Source: Mantis religiosa
Taxonomy: Eukaryota; Arthropoda; Insecta; Mantodea; Mantidae
DNA length: 64,000 nt
NCBI GenBank assembly: GCA_030765055.1
Contig: CM060952.1
Span: 176,269,903-176,333,902, forward strand
Direction of reading: 5' to 3'
Part shown: piece after piece, positions 1 through 11,600 of the stretch
How positions within the stretch are numbered: position 1 is the stretch's first letter
Layout: every line of letters begins with the position of its first letter
Position numbers and translations under genes: made by a program
Notes under the pieces: model-generated
Seen by the model: only the letters and a program-made list of their open reading frames with translations
What the model was told of the DNA's origin: nothing
The model's database searches: none

Positions 1-71
1 CGAAGAAACCCATGGGTAAAAGTTGGCGGTTGCCGGGGTTGGAACCAGCGACCTCCGGAATTTGGTTTCAA
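1..71 (-). repeat. tRNA-derived SINE fragment at window edge
   Basis: On the minus strand the sequence GGTTCCAACCCCGG matches a Pol III B box / T-arm, in a GC-rich context typical of tRNA-derived SINE heads. It is cut by the window edge, so family and length cannot be judged. Confidence 0.35.
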
Positions 72-1402
72 AACTAACTAGCTCGAATTTTGAAATTCAT
101 AGCATTTTTCTAATTTTCATATTGTTTTCAAACAAACTAATTAGTCTGAAGGTAATTTATTTTCCTGGAAGTCAAGATGTGAATTAAAATCCAGAAATAT
201 TGTTGATTGCAGTGGCAACATCAGCAGTTACTCTGACTGGATCGGGCTCTTTGGTGCCATTCCTCAGTGGGAACATTTGATGCTTGATGAATTAGTGAGC
301 TAGCATCAAACACCACTTAAGTTCTGGGTAGAGAGAGGAGAGGTCAATGTGCCGATTCCCTTGTCAGACTTAGTAATCGAACCTGGAATCTAACTTAGTG
401 CCACAGTTACAGCGTTGAGAATATTACGGCAGCACCGTTGGCATCCGATATGCCTCCCAAGGATGACGTAATCCTGCATTTATATTAGGACATCTGCACA
501 TGTGACAAACCAGAGAGCAAACAGGAAAGCATATAAATATATGTAATGTAAGAAGATATAATTTAGATATGGATAAAGTTACAGCCAGAACCTCAATAGA
601 TGAAACTGGTTCCCTTAAGTTTTGGAACTTAAACTAAGTTATACTCAAAGAGAAAGAAATTAGAAAGAAATAAAAGTAGAAAGAAAGAAACTGTAAGAAA
701 AATAGTAGAGGACTCATTGTTGAACCCAAATTCAGAATTAAAGTTCTAGAAAGGGAACCGGGCCCATCAAAACAGTCTAAAAGAAAAGTAAGTCTTCATT
801 TAAAAGATATGATAGGTATATCGAGAATATTACATGTACTTTTAGATTACTTTGTTTTAATATGTGATTTATTTTATTTAATATTATGACTCTGAAGATT
901 AAGGATTCATATTACTATTTCTATACTACTGAGTAGAGAAACTATTGCATTTGACCCAAAAATTCCATGTCATATTTCACTATAAGTATATATTTAGAAG
1001 CTCCTTGAACCTAAACAAAAGACATTTGTATAAAAAGGCCCGGGAGCGTTTGTGTTTATCTAGGTACATACATGGACGTATATGTTTTTGTGTGTACAGC
1101 AAAAGCAAAAGTTCGAAAAATTCGAAATGTATTTAAGTATCTTCCAAAACTGAGATAACAGAATAATCCACTCCATACTAGGCTCCGAAGTTTTTATTTT
1201 CTGGCCATTTTATTACCATGACTTATATTTAATTTATTCACGACAAATAAAGAATTTGCTGGCAATAGCCTATGATGCCATTATTTGCAATAAATTTTAT
1301 GTAATTCGTATAAAAGGTAAACTATAAGATATCGATAAAACTTATTTCGAAATACCATATATTTAAAAATGCAGAATCTAAAATAACTGTGCGTGTGTAA
1401 TG
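72..1402. other. AT-rich stretch, nothing recognised
   Basis: No supported gene or repeat was recognised. The short ORF at 945-1136 is 63 codons of low-complexity composition without a motif. Confidence 0.5.
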
Positions 1403-1638
1403 TGTAATTCACGTCCTCCAACGTCAAGTCATATCGGGCGATGAGTGAAATGGGTGAAAAGTTGATAAAATGAGCCCGGGGACTACAGAGCTTAGAGTTA
1501 CCCAACATTCGTCTTCAAGGATAAGAGAAAATACCGGAATAAGAGCCCCTATTCAGGTAACTCATCCCGACCGAGATTCGAACTCGGGACCTCTTGACCG
1601 TGAGGCAGACACGCCACCATCCACGCTACCGAGGCGGG

Positions 1639-1640
<2 letters not shown>
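1403..1640 (-). repeat. tRNA-derived SINE, family A (copy 1)
   Basis: Minus strand. The head reads as a tRNA-like gene with a B box GAGTTCGAATCTCGG, followed by a body shared with four other places in this window (31731-31969, 38322-38520, 48519-48700, and the 3' fragment 8515-8601). The shared 3' end contains GACGTTGGAGGACGT and runs into an A/T-rich tail. The 5' head abuts the (GT)n tract at 1641. LINE-dependent mobilisation is inferred from SINE biology. Confidence 0.75.

Positions 1641-1724
<84 letters not shown>
1641..1724. repeat. (GT)42 microsatellite
   Basis: Uninterrupted GT dinucleotide run of 84 bp directly at the 5' head of SINE family A copy 1. Translations across it (Cys-Val or His-Thr runs) are artefacts. 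Confidence 0.98.
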
Positions 1725-1725
<1 letters not shown>

Positions 1726-2654
1726 AACTGTTTTGAATTTTTCAACACCATCTGTCATTGAAAGTTTATGGAATCTTAATCACACTATGAGTTGTGACTT
1801 GTTTTAAATATTTGATTATGGATTATATTTCTTCTATCCCTCTTTTGCGTACGGCGAAGTGTATAGTGACGCTATTGATACGATCGATTTATCTTGATTA
1901 ACATTCAGTAGGAGATACACAAAATCTTCAAAAAGAACCAAGAGGAAAGAACAGACAGTTAATTTTTATAAATGAAATTTCTGTTAAAGATATTTTTCGT
2001 AACAATAACCGTTTAGGTTGAAATTTCCAGTATTTCAAAGTATATATTCTATAATGTCATCTCTATTCATTTTTATTGTCATCGGGTCATGCATATGGAA
2101 TTGGGAACATCAAGTCCAGAAAATATACAACGAGTTTCCTTTTTTTTAAAAAATAAGTTAATGCTTGAAACCTGTGAACTTTTGTACAGCTTCACCAAAA
2201 TATATCTTAACGGAGCATTTGGAAAAATATTAATGATGATCTACAAGAAGTAAAATAACAAATTATTCCCTCAGCGATTTTCGTAATAGATGTGGAGGAA
2301 TATTAGCCTGTACTTGTGACATGCTGAGGTTTATCAGCAGCATTTTTGTTGTGCCTATTGTGAATTCCACGACATATAGATTGTGTTGCGAGATACATCC
2401 AAAACATGATATCTTCATTGCTAACTCAGCTTGAATACAACAATGAGTAGTTTGACAACTTGAAACTTGTCTGAATGAACACATAGGGATGCCATGGGGC
2501 CCAACAACGGTAAGACAGGTTCAGTTTCATAGGAAATAAGTTTGGAGGGAGCAGGTAGGCTGACAACTGCCCAAGATGACCCGCACAAGATCCGGAGGGC
2601 TATAAATAAGTCGGATGTATATGTGATACATGCCTCACGTCGTGAAATATTCAC
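1725..2654. other. No gene recognised
   Basis: Short ORFs only (up to 77 codons, minus strand) with no recognisable domains. Confidence 0.45.
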
Positions 2655-2960
2655 GAAATGAATAACGCTGGCCCTACGACGTGGGTGTCGTCTCTAGCTT
2701 TTGCCGGGCCGGTAAAAGCGTAACAAACGTTTTCTCTTCGGGATTATCGCCCATAAATCCTACCTCCTCGGCCTTGAGGGGGACAGCAGTGAGAGGCTCC
2801 GGCGTGCTTAGCCCCAGGTACTGGCGACTCACGTTACTCCCCCACCCAAAATCTTTAACACAAAGGATAAAGAAAACCCGAACAAACCAAACATACCTGT
2901 TCCGAGCAGAACAAATATTGAGGAACCGAAGAATTAGTCATCGTGTCCACAGAGTACAGC
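2655..2960 (+). repeat. Possible 5' part of a LINE
   Basis: A locally GC-rich block with C-rich runs (CTCACGTTACTCCCCCACCC) leading into a basic peptide-coding stretch. The style resembles the 5' UTR and start of an insect LINE endonuclease ORF. This is a compositional impression with no diagnostic endonuclease motif, and there is no downstream ORF: the DNA runs into the tail of an oppositely oriented LINE. Confidence 0.25.
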
Positions 2961-3134
2961 GCGTATCATTCATGCTTTCTGTCACAACACTTTTTGCTCG
3001 TGGTATTTCTTTGAACATCTTAACGAACTGACGATGGTCAGTGGCGCCAGAACAATTATATGCGTACATAATAAAAACCCAATACCTCCACTTACCTGAC
3101 TTGCTCTACTCATTCTGATCAAAATATTCTTCTT

Positions 3135-3645
3135 GTTCTTCTTCTTCTTCTTCTTCTTCTTCTTCTTCTTCTTCTTCTTCTTCTTCTTCTTCTTCTTCTT
3201 CTTCTTCTTCTTCTTCTTCTTCTTCTTCTTCTTCTTCTTCTTCTTCTTCTTCTTCTTCTTCTTCTTCTTCTTCTTCTTCTTCTTCTTCTTCTTCTTCTTC
3301 TTCTTCTTCTTCTTCTTCTTCTTCTTCTTCTTCTTCTTCTTCTTCTTCTTCTTCTTCTTCTTCTTCTTCTTCTTCTTCTTCTTCTTCTTCTTCTTCTTCT
3401 TCTTCTTCTTCTTCTTCTTCTTCTTCTTCTTCTTCTTCTTCTTCTTCTTCTTCTTCTTCTTCTTCTTCTTCTTCTTCTTCTTCTTCTTCTTCTTCTTCTT
3501 CTTCTTCTTCTTCTTCTTCTTCTTCTTCTTCTTCTTCTTCTTCTTCTTCTTCTTCTTCTATTTCTTCTTCTTCTTCTATTTCTTCTTCTTCTTCTTCTTC
3601 TTCTTCTTCTTCTTCTTCTTCTTCTTCTTCTTCTTCTTCTTCTTC
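3135..3645. repeat. (TTC)n microsatellite, about 170 units
   Basis: About 511 bp of TTC, broken only by two TAT-type interruptions near 3560 and 3579. It begins exactly where the minus-strand LINE at 3646-4990 ends, so on the LINE strand it is a 3' (GAA)n tail. Some LINE clades end in short tandem repeats instead of poly(A), so the tract was probably seeded by the LINE 3' end and then expanded. The poly-Phe and poly-Lys reading frames across it are not genes. Confidence 0.97.
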
Positions 3646-4484
3646 ACTTCATGGCATAGGCAATCAAGTGCCTGTTCCGCCTTCGAAGTCCTCCAGCCAT
3701 CGTTTCCTGGGTCTGCCCACCGATCTCCTACCTTTAGGATGATACTGTAATATTTGTTTTGTAAGTCTATTATCTGGCATTCTTTCAACTTGTTCCTTCC
3801 ATTTTTGTTTGAGATATTTTAACCTATCATTCATACTGAAAATGTCCAGCTCTTCTCTTATATTGTCATTTCTTATTAAGTCCCTCTTCGTGCATCCTTT
3901 CACACTTCTCAAGAATTTCATTTCTGAAGCCTGTATTTCATTCTGTTGCCTTTTAGTTAACGTCCAAGTCGCACTTCTGTATGTCAGTATAGGTACAACC
4001 ATAACTTTGTAGAACTTTAATTTGGTTTCTTTACGTATTTTGTTTCTAAATGTTCTATATATTGTTTCACACACTCTTTTGAAATTTGCATATTTTATTG
4101 TAGACATCATATTCCTTGTCAAAACTAACAACAGTTCCCAAGTAGTTAAAATGCCTTACCTGTTCAACGCAACGATTATTTATAACTACTTTTGTTCTAA
4201 TTGGCTCTTCCCCAATGAATGCCATTACCTTTGATTTTATAAAAGAAATTTTCATATTATATTGCTTACTAAGTTCACTAAGTTTCAAAATAGATTTTTG
4301 CAGGGCAGACTCGCTATATTGTATAATAACTAATTCGTCAGCAAACAATAAAGTATTTAAAAAGTTTTTATTTGAAATTTTAAAACCCACATTCACTAGC
4401 TGCTTCCATTTGCATACTAGGTCCTCTATATAAATACTAAAAGGTTTAGGTGATAAATTACACCCTTGTCTGCCACCCTAATTA

Positions 4485-4552
<68 letters not shown>

Positions 4553-4990
4553 ATTTTACCATTTTTCTTCACATTTATTTTTGTTTGGAAGTAGAAGCAT
4601 TGTAACATTTTTACTAATTGTTGTGGGTATCCTCGTTCTTCCAATTTTTGCCACATTTTGCATCGGTTTACCCTATCAAAGTCAATAAACGTCATATGCG
4701 TTTCTTTATTAAACTCCCTATGTTTTCCAATTAGTTGTTTAACAATAAAAATGTTACCTGCACAGGATATGCCTCTTCTAAATCCATTTTGTTCTTCCGA
4801 GAGAAGACATTCAGCTATATTCTGCAAACTTTTGTTTATTATTTTAGCAAATATTTTATGGGCCATATCCAGTAAACATATTCCTCTGTAATTGCTACAG
4901 TCATTCCGTTTCCCTCTCTTAAAGATAGAGATGGTTTGGGCCATAAGCCAATCTTCTGGGATACATTGCTTCTTCCAGCACATATTATAT
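3646..4990 (-). pseudogene. Degenerate LINE ORF2 (reverse transcriptase), RTE-like
   Basis: Three consecutive minus-strand reading-frame blocks give the C-terminal half of a non-LTR retrotransposon reverse transcriptase. First comes the fingers/palm segment (NYRGICLLD, EEQNGFRRG, motif A TFIDFDRVNR). After a frame change come motif B (RQGCNLSP, near 4450-4473) and motif C, read as FADE instead of FADD at 4333-4344. The C-terminal tail contains LTYRSATWTLTKRQ and GRPRKRW. Motif A appears to lack three or four residues, since the usual spacing before FDRVN is missing. A 58-base homopolymer at 4491-4548 sits between motifs A and B and shifts the frame. The 5' half with the endonuclease is absent, as expected for 5' truncation. 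The 3' end leads into the (GAA)n tail. It is clearly dead. The clade is inferred (RTE or a related endonuclease/RT LINE). Confidence 0.85.
4491..4548. repeat. Poly(T) tract, 58 bases, inside LINE RT
   Basis: Pure T run on the plus strand (poly-A on the LINE strand) interrupting the RT domain between motifs A and B. It changes the reading frame and replaces the residues that normally precede motif B. Confidence 0.95.
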
Positions 4991-5059
4991 CAAAATATTC
5001 TTACAAACATTTATTCTTCTATCTGCTTCATGTCAAGATGAAATTTTGAAGAAACAGTA

Positions 5060-5420
5060 CTACTGTAAGCCCACATGGCTAGAGGGGGCTAAAGGGTAGA
5101 GGAGCTTGAACTGTTTATTTGCCCCGGTAACGAATCTGATTGCTAGGAAATGAGTGTATGAGAGTGCATATGATTCACCCATGCTGCCAGATCTAATGTT
5201 TGTTGCCATAAACGCAGCGATAGGTATTATGCATGGGTGAGTTATGTGACAACACTGTGTACTTTAAACAAACATTCCATCCTTGTCATACTGGGAAGGT
5301 GAGCTTACACACAGCTGGGTCAGCAAAAGTGATTAACGCTACACTTTCCTCTAGCCTGCCTTCTTGTCCTGGGTCCACAGTACTACGCGTTTCCTTGTAG
5401 CTACCATAGAAGTAGAGTAC
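5060..5420 (+). repeat. Dispersed repeat family D (plus copy)
   Basis: Shares an ordered series of blocks with the minus strand of 39366-39640, for example TGCCAGATCTAATGT, GTCATACTGGGAAGG and CAGCAAAAGTGATTA. No coding motif, terminal repeat or tail was found, so the class is unknown. Two diverged copies in one window suggest a high-copy element. Confidence 0.6.
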
Positions 5421-5999
5421 AATGGCCTTAAATGATAATCAAGTCTTAAAATAGCTGGTGACTACAGGTGTGATGGGTTTGACTTCTCATTCCTTTAAAG
5501 ATCTAGGATACAACAAAATGTTTCTTTCTACTTGAGCATAGTGTAACTAATGGAAAATTCAAACAAATGAATATCTTGGAAATCGCTTACTAACTATTCG
5601 AGGCAATTCAAAGTGAAGAGGACTTTAGGTTATTCTATTTTTCAAAATATTATATTTGAAAAAAAAAATTCAAAAATACTTCATATAAAGTGTGATTTGG
5701 GATGGATGATTTGAAACTCTTGATACCGAAATTAAGGTTTGCCATAAGTAAAGAATCATGATGGATGTCAAAGGAATGTCGGTACTTTTTAATAACACGT
5801 GCAAGGCCAGTTGGGTTGAATAGCAGTTGGCGGAAAGTTGTTATAACAAAAGCAATGTAAGAAACAGTGTCCTTAGCAGTTTTCTAAAGGGGCTCACTTG
5901 ACTTGTTGAATAGGGTATTCTTTGGATCATTCAGAATGGCATGACAAAACAGCCACAAAGAGATTTTTGGTTGAAAAGGAGTTTTCAGAGTGAAAGTGA
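5421..5999. other. Nothing recognised
   Basis: AT-rich DNA without a supported ORF or repeat. Confidence 0.45.
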
Positions 6000-6175
6000 T
6001 ACACCCACACGCGCAGCTGTGGTCATTCAAACAGTCTTCGGCGTGAAGCCGATCAGAGCAGTTCGTGGCTAGGACGCCATTAGAAGAGTCTTCGGCGTCA
6101 GGTCAATGAGAACAGTCTGAGGTGTGAGGGCGATTAGGGGCAGTGCTCTTGTTCTGTCTTGGATATTTGTCGGTT
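6000..6175. repeat. Degenerate short tandem repeat
   Basis: Imperfect repeats built on CAGTCTTCGGCGTGA (near 6032, 6090 and 6115) precede the AT/GT microsatellite. The region could be part of an old LTR, but no termini were found. Confidence 0.3.

Positions 6176-6178
<3 letters not shown>

Positions 6179-6266
<88 letters not shown>
6179..6266. repeat. Compound (AT)n(GT)n microsatellite
   Basis: AT dinucleotide run 6179-6232 continuing directly into GT 6233-6266. Confidence 0.97.
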
Positions 6267-6269
<3 letters not shown>

Positions 6270-6499
6270 AGGGACGAATAAAGTTTATCGAGTAATAAAC
6301 ATTCTGCCGTCAGTAACTATAAACTGGGATATCGGTAACCCTTGGTCGGCAACTTCCATTTCGATGTACTAAAAAAAGAAGCAGTGAATAAATAAGTTGG
6401 AAACGGGCATTCCAGTGTCATTAAATATCCTTCTCACACACATCCACGCATACCCTGTGAGAAACCTCATTGTTTTACCCTGAGCTAAACAAAAGTGCT

Positions 6500-6670
6500 T
6501 CAAACTGTATTGTCAAGTGGAACATTGTTCGCCACATATATTGTTGCTTCAAATTGGCGTCCTCAACGTGGAATTGTGTGCACCCAGAAACATTTGTTGC
6601 ATCAAATTGGCGCCTCAACGTAGAACTCTTTGTTCGCCAACTTATTTGTTCGCCATTAAATTTTTGCTTC
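6500..6670. repeat. Two-copy degenerate direct repeat
   Basis: The phrase CAAATTGGCGNCCTCAACGT occurs twice about 60 bp apart with related flanks (GTTCGCCA). Overlapping ORFs of 60-80 codons appear on both strands here and share this repeat, so they are not convincing genes. Confidence 0.4.
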
Positions 6671-7152
6671 ACTCTTCATGTGGTATCCTTGAAATATAAT
6701 GAGCTTAAATAGTAATTTTGGCTTTTAATCGACCTTTCATTTTTGAGTCATGGTTAAATAACCAAAAATGATCTGCTACGGCCGATTTATCAGTCTGTTT
6801 ATACTTAATGTTACGAAAATGTTCTTTCGTTCTGGCTTCTAAATTACGTTTTGTCTTTCCAATATAAACTTTATCACAATCGAAACAATTAAACTGATAA
6901 ATACAAGATTTTTATTATTAGGAATTTTATCTTTTTTTAGAGAAATGTAATAAATTTTATACTATATTTATTTTGAGGAACTAAAGTTATACCAAGATCT
7001 TTATTTTTTTTTTCTTTTTTTAAAATGTTTATTAAACCAAGGATTGTAAGTAATTTCTTTAAAATTTTAATCGTATTTTATTTTTTAAGGGTAGAAATAT
7101 CATTGACAGCTTTTTGATATTTGAATTTTTCAATTTTTTATTTATAAAGTCT

Positions 7153-7791
7153 TGTGACGGCCGGCCCTTTCAACACACGCTAAAATAAGGTGAGAAATAT
7201 AGGCCCTACAAACCCTAAAGCTCAGAGGTCCAGGTAAGGGTACACGACATACAAGGAACTGACTCAATGTTGCCCCCAGTAAACATTTCAAATGCTTTAA
7301 TTCGTTATTACAATCCCTGATTAAAACAAACATAACTAATTCCTTATAACAGTATGTGCTCCCCTTAAATACTGCAAAGAAACAATGGGCATCACAATCT
7401 TTATAAAATTACTGTGTAAAGAACATTTACTTTTGAAAGAACAATAATAAAGTATCAGGGTAGCCAGAGTCCCAGAAAACATTTAAATTGCCGATGATGG
7501 TAGCCAGTAACTGCACAGAAAGCATTTACCCAAACAAATAACTGAGTAGAACAGTTACATGAATAACATCCCAAAACCATTTAATACATAAGTGACTTCA
7601 GGGTAAGCCGACAGTAAAATTCCGTCCCCCATTTAACGATGTAGAAATTCTAAGCAGCTAGCAGCCACCCCTTTGTTTTTAGACCCTGAAACATAAAAAG
7701 GATAAAAAAAAATAATACAGCTTCTGGTCCCGGACCTGAAGGGAAGAGTCCAAAAAACTATCACGGCTCACCAAAGGCGATCATGTAAACA

Positions 7792-7825
<34 letters not shown>

Positions 7826-8049
7826 CAAAACCCTAAACTTGGAGCACTTACCCTAAGATTTATACTCTTCGAGCACCAAGCGCCAACTCCCTTCCCGATT
7901 CGAGGCAGTGCACACAAGAAGCTTCAGGAACCGCAGCGCTCCCAGAGAGCAACGGCGGGAAGCCGAAGCGATCCTCCGAAACAGCAGCGCCTCGAACCGG
8001 GAAGGCGAGGGAAAGAAAAAAGTGTGCAGTAGGGACAACAAACGGCACA
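7153..8049. mobile_element. Solo LTR (897 bp) inside the Penelope element
   Basis: Starts TGTGACGGCC and ends GGCACA (TG...CA termini, with matching TGTG/CACA ends). It is flanked by a 4-bp direct repeat GTCT at 7149-7152 and 8050-8053. It cuts the Penelope reading frame between INGVNKD and KFKYQKAV. A single terminal repeat without internal coding sequence is the usual product of LTR-LTR recombination. Size and 4-bp duplication fit a Ty3/gypsy-type element, but the family is inferred. It contains a T-run at about 7795-7823. The short ORFs at 7853-8124 lie mostly in it and are unsupported. Confidence 0.75.
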
Positions 8050-8162
8050 GTCTTTATTAACACCATTAATAAAAGCAGTATCAATAATTTGTTTATATTC
8101 TTTATTAAATTCATCTTTACTCATGCATATATTTATTAATCTATAAAACTATTGAAAACAAC

Positions 8163-8338
8163 AGTGTCATTTATTATACAATTCAAAAAATAAATATAAT
8201 TTCATCTTCCAAAATTTAATATTCGTGCAATAGCTATTAGTAATGCTACATCTCCAACCCGATTTGATAAAGCAGTTAATATTCCAGAATTATAAGATTT
8301 TACATTTTGATAATAAATTACTAGACGTTAAGAAAAAA
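8163..8338 (-). pseudogene. nad5: NUMT: nuclear fragment of mitochondrial nad5
   Basis: Read on the minus strand with the invertebrate mitochondrial code (AGA Ser, ATA Met, TGA Trp), this gives LVIYYQNVKSYNSG, TALSNRVGDVALL and LNFGSWNYIYF. These are signature stretches of insect NADH dehydrogenase subunit 5. One tryptophan codon has become CGA, a TAA sits near the 5' side, and the match stops abruptly, as in a decaying nuclear copy. It covers only about 55 codons of a gene of roughly 570. It lies inside the Penelope fragment: RT-end sequence ends near 8340 and Penelope sequence resumes near 8150. It was therefore acquired after, or during rearrangement of, the Penelope copy. The in-frame TGA read as Trp excludes a nuclear protein gene. 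Confidence 0.88.
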
Positions 8339-8514
8339 GGTTAAAACTTTTATGTTTTTATGTAATTATCAGTATGAGTAGATTTCCTATAAACACCAAA
8401 GTTTAATTTATCATCATTTCCTATTATCTTTATATGTAGAAAAGTAAGAAATCCATTATTTTCAGTCTCTAATGTAGATTTTATGGTTATATACAGCTAT
8501 AAAGCTCCATACAC

Positions 8515-8601
8515 CCTGGTCTCATTTGAACATCATTTCATCCATTACATTCATCGCCCTATATGACTTAACGTCGGAGGATATAAATTAAAAAAAAAAA
8601 T
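8515..8601 (+). repeat. SINE family A, 3' fragment
   Basis: Plus-strand match to the 3' end of family A (ATCGCCCTATATGACTTAAC, GTCGGAGGATATAAATT) ending in an A-run at about 8588. The tRNA-like head is missing, so it is 5' truncated. It abuts the Penelope remnant. Confidence 0.75.
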
Positions 8602-11600
8602 GATCTGTCAATACGAACGCTAAGATATGAGTAAATACCAAAATAATACGCAAAACGTAAGTCATTTTGAAAAATAGTTTCTGTTTCATTACACTAGAGG
8701 TATGGGGTTATTAAACCAGTCCCACGAGTAAAGCCACTGTCTAAGCTGTCAGCATGAACAAACCTCTAGCTCTATGGTCCAAAATTATTGTAGCAATTCG
8801 TGAGATATTTCTCAAGATCGTAGCGCTCAAGCGTTCTCCTGGTATGAACCAAGAACCAGGTCTCACGAAGCTGCGTGACCAAGAGATACACTTAACCCAA
8901 GCTGGCAACTTTTCATCCGCTATATTTTCACTTCATTGTAGTAATGAAATCGAAAGTGGTTTTGTGAGTAGTGTTGTAGACAGTGGAGAGCAGGAACAAA
9001 ACTGCTAACATACTGACGCAATTATGGAAGGAGTTCGTGACCGGACACCGATATAAGGAGGCTAAGGGTAATCTACAGAGTTTGGAACCTGCCGGGCGCT
9101 TCAAAGCTCTAGAGCACGTCCTTGGGTGGAAAGTGAGCCAGTAACTAGATTCAATTTACTTAACAGCGGCATGGGGAAACTGCACCGTGACTGACTCGAG
9201 GCGTCCATAACGTGGACGACTGAGTTACCCTGCTACATTCGCTAGATGGCGCAATTACCACCAAGTAACGATAACTGCAAATTCGCTATCACCTTCAACA
9301 ACCCACATTCAAAGGACAAGGACTTGATTCTACTTGATAGCAAACCAAATTATGCAATATACATAGCTAACCTAAGCACGTGATCCTATCATACGCTTAA
9401 GCAGGTGCGTACAGTATGTCCCACTTAGGCCATTGTTTATCAGGTTAACGAGTGGTAGGGGTAGACAAGCCTACCGAAGTAAATTTTTGTTAATGTGAGG
9501 GTTCCTGATGAAACGAAGAGTATCCAGTTAACCTTAGTTTAAAGGTCTATGCTATTAAGTGGATATTAACTGTGTAAAATAGTAACTTTACACCAAAAGA
9601 ATATGCTGAGAAACAATAATACTGACATCTTTTCAACGTTTCTCCTGCACATTTCATGATATTCCATCTAGCCTTAGAATCGGATTTGATGTAAACAAAA
9701 GATTCTGTGACCTCGATATCAGCCTTGTGTTCAGCATTTATGTAAGCAGTCATGCACATCCCATTCCCGAATGTAAAAACAGCTAATTAGATATATTTAA
9801 CCTATATTTTAAACTCTTCTTTGGTTCTACGCACATATGGGCTTACATAGTTTAATGACGTCATGTGTTTCCATCAAACTACCGAGCGAGTTAGCTAAGG
9901 ACATTTCTATCTATAGCACATCGATTCCAGTGGCCGATATACCTGACCCTGAATTTTTTCGGGAGTTCTCCATTTGTAAGTCCTGGGTATGTATGTCCTC
10001 CTACGAGGAGGGTAAACTGAGATATAAGAAGTAAACAACAAGAAGCAGCAGATAAACCTTAAGATTTTCCCCCCTTCTTTTTTTCTTTCAGGTGAAGGAA
10101 AAATACATTTATGTACTGACCGCGACTGAGCTGGGATGGCACAGCCGGGAGTGTCAGCTTCACCCGAAGGTACTACCCACTAAAAAAACTCCACCGGAGC
10201 GTAGTCATGAGAGGAATTCCAGCAATACCGCTATATGCACCTGCGGATTCCTGGAGAAAGTGTGCAGGTTGGCCCTATGGCCTAACCTAGGTGAGACTAG
10301 TTGCCAGGACATAAGCATAACCTAAGCCCTGAATATGCCCTGGCGGATTCGAGGTGAAGGATGTAGTGGTGTGTAGTGTCGTTTCCAATAGGAAACACTG
10401 TCTTAGCCTAGAAGATGCGTCCCCAATGCTAGAGGAGATAGTCATGTGTGAGTTATACTGCTTTATTTGCCTTGGCCTTAACTAATGGTCTGTCCACCCT
10501 TTAGCGGGTAGAACGTGTCATTAATGCTAGTGGTGGGCGCTAAGAAAGAGTTAGTCATGCATTATCTTTACAAGTAGAATTAGAGTTAAAGGTAAAATGG
10601 CAGTTCCTGTCTTCGCAACTGATTGCGATGGTCAATGGTTCCTAGTTGTAAGATTGTTAGATCTGCGCATAAGCTGCGTCTGGTTTCAGGTTAATTATAA
10701 GTGAATGATAGATCATAACCATTACTTACAGTGCCAAATGTCGTGTAAGTTGTGGGGGGATGCCTCCCCACCAGAGCCACCTTGACTAAGAGCAACGAGA
10801 GAATAGCTTACTATAAAAATGTAGTTTTTCTTTTTTTCAAAGAGAATTTATTACAAACACTTCGTGGCATTAACCACTTCAGATATACTAATTATTATGG
10901 CGTAATTTTTTTAAATGCTTTGTCATTTTTAAAGTTCTGTAATTATTCAGTTACTGGACCCCACTTTTAAACAACTTTTTAAAATCTCCTCAGTCCCTTT
11001 GTCCCAATAAAACAAGTAGTGAAGCATTTTCTGCAAATTAATAAATAGATACAAACATGCATATAGAATAATGATAGCAAAGATATAAATAAAACGAAGA
11101 TAAGCATAAAGTAGCATAAAGAAACTTATGTGAATGTAACAAAGGTAATTTGTGTCCTAATGTTTATATCATAGCTCCCTATCTACCTTTAGAGTACGAA
11201 GGCCACTAGTGTTTGTATTTATCTCCTCAGACTAAGCCATTTTTCTTCGTGTAGAAACAACATCGAATCGTGAGCACGAAGGCGCATTCTGGAGATAATA
11301 ATCTGAAAGTAAACTTTCACAATTCCCAGATACAGAACAATCTGGAGCACCGGTCCTTACAGCCTTACTAGGCAACTTTCGTGAATTGAAGCTGGATAAC
11401 ATCATCCATCATAACTTGGGGAGAAAACGCTCCAGGGCATTTGTTAGCACGAAGCCTCATGTAATGGAATGTAGCTCGGTCCGCGCCCAAAGCATGTCAA
11501 TCAATCCTGAAGCATCCATCAAGATTCATCTCAGAGGTACATCTCCTGTCTTCTTGAACTTTGTTGAAGTGCTGATGTTTAACAATAAGGAATTCGTTTC

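Larger units (their letters stand above)
6700..8505 (-). pseudogene. Penelope-like element fragment (RT end + GIY-YIG), nested insertions
   Basis: Read on the minus strand from 8505 down. The C-terminal end of a Penelope-type RT includes ENNGFLTFLHIKI and FGVYRKSTHTDNY. After an interruption comes MSKDEFNKEYKQI followed by INGVNKD. After a second interruption comes KFKYQKAVNDI, and then a GIY-YIG endonuclease core at about 6755-6905 (IYQFNCFDCDKVYIGKTKRN, continuing EARTKEHFRNIKY). RT followed by GIY-YIG is the Penelope architecture. The two interruptions are a nad5 NUMT (8163-8338) and a solo LTR (7153-8049). Frameshifts occur elsewhere and the N-terminal RT is missing, so this is an old dead copy. 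A related fragment lies at 58060-58480 in the same orientation. Confidence 0.85.

Noticed and set aside
1470..1758. ORFs with Cys-Val and His-Thr runs
   Set aside because: Products of the (GT)n tract fused to SINE sequence.
3133..3750. 205-codon poly-Phe ORF and its poly-Lys mirror
   Set aside because: Translation of the (TTC)n microsatellite and the LINE tail.
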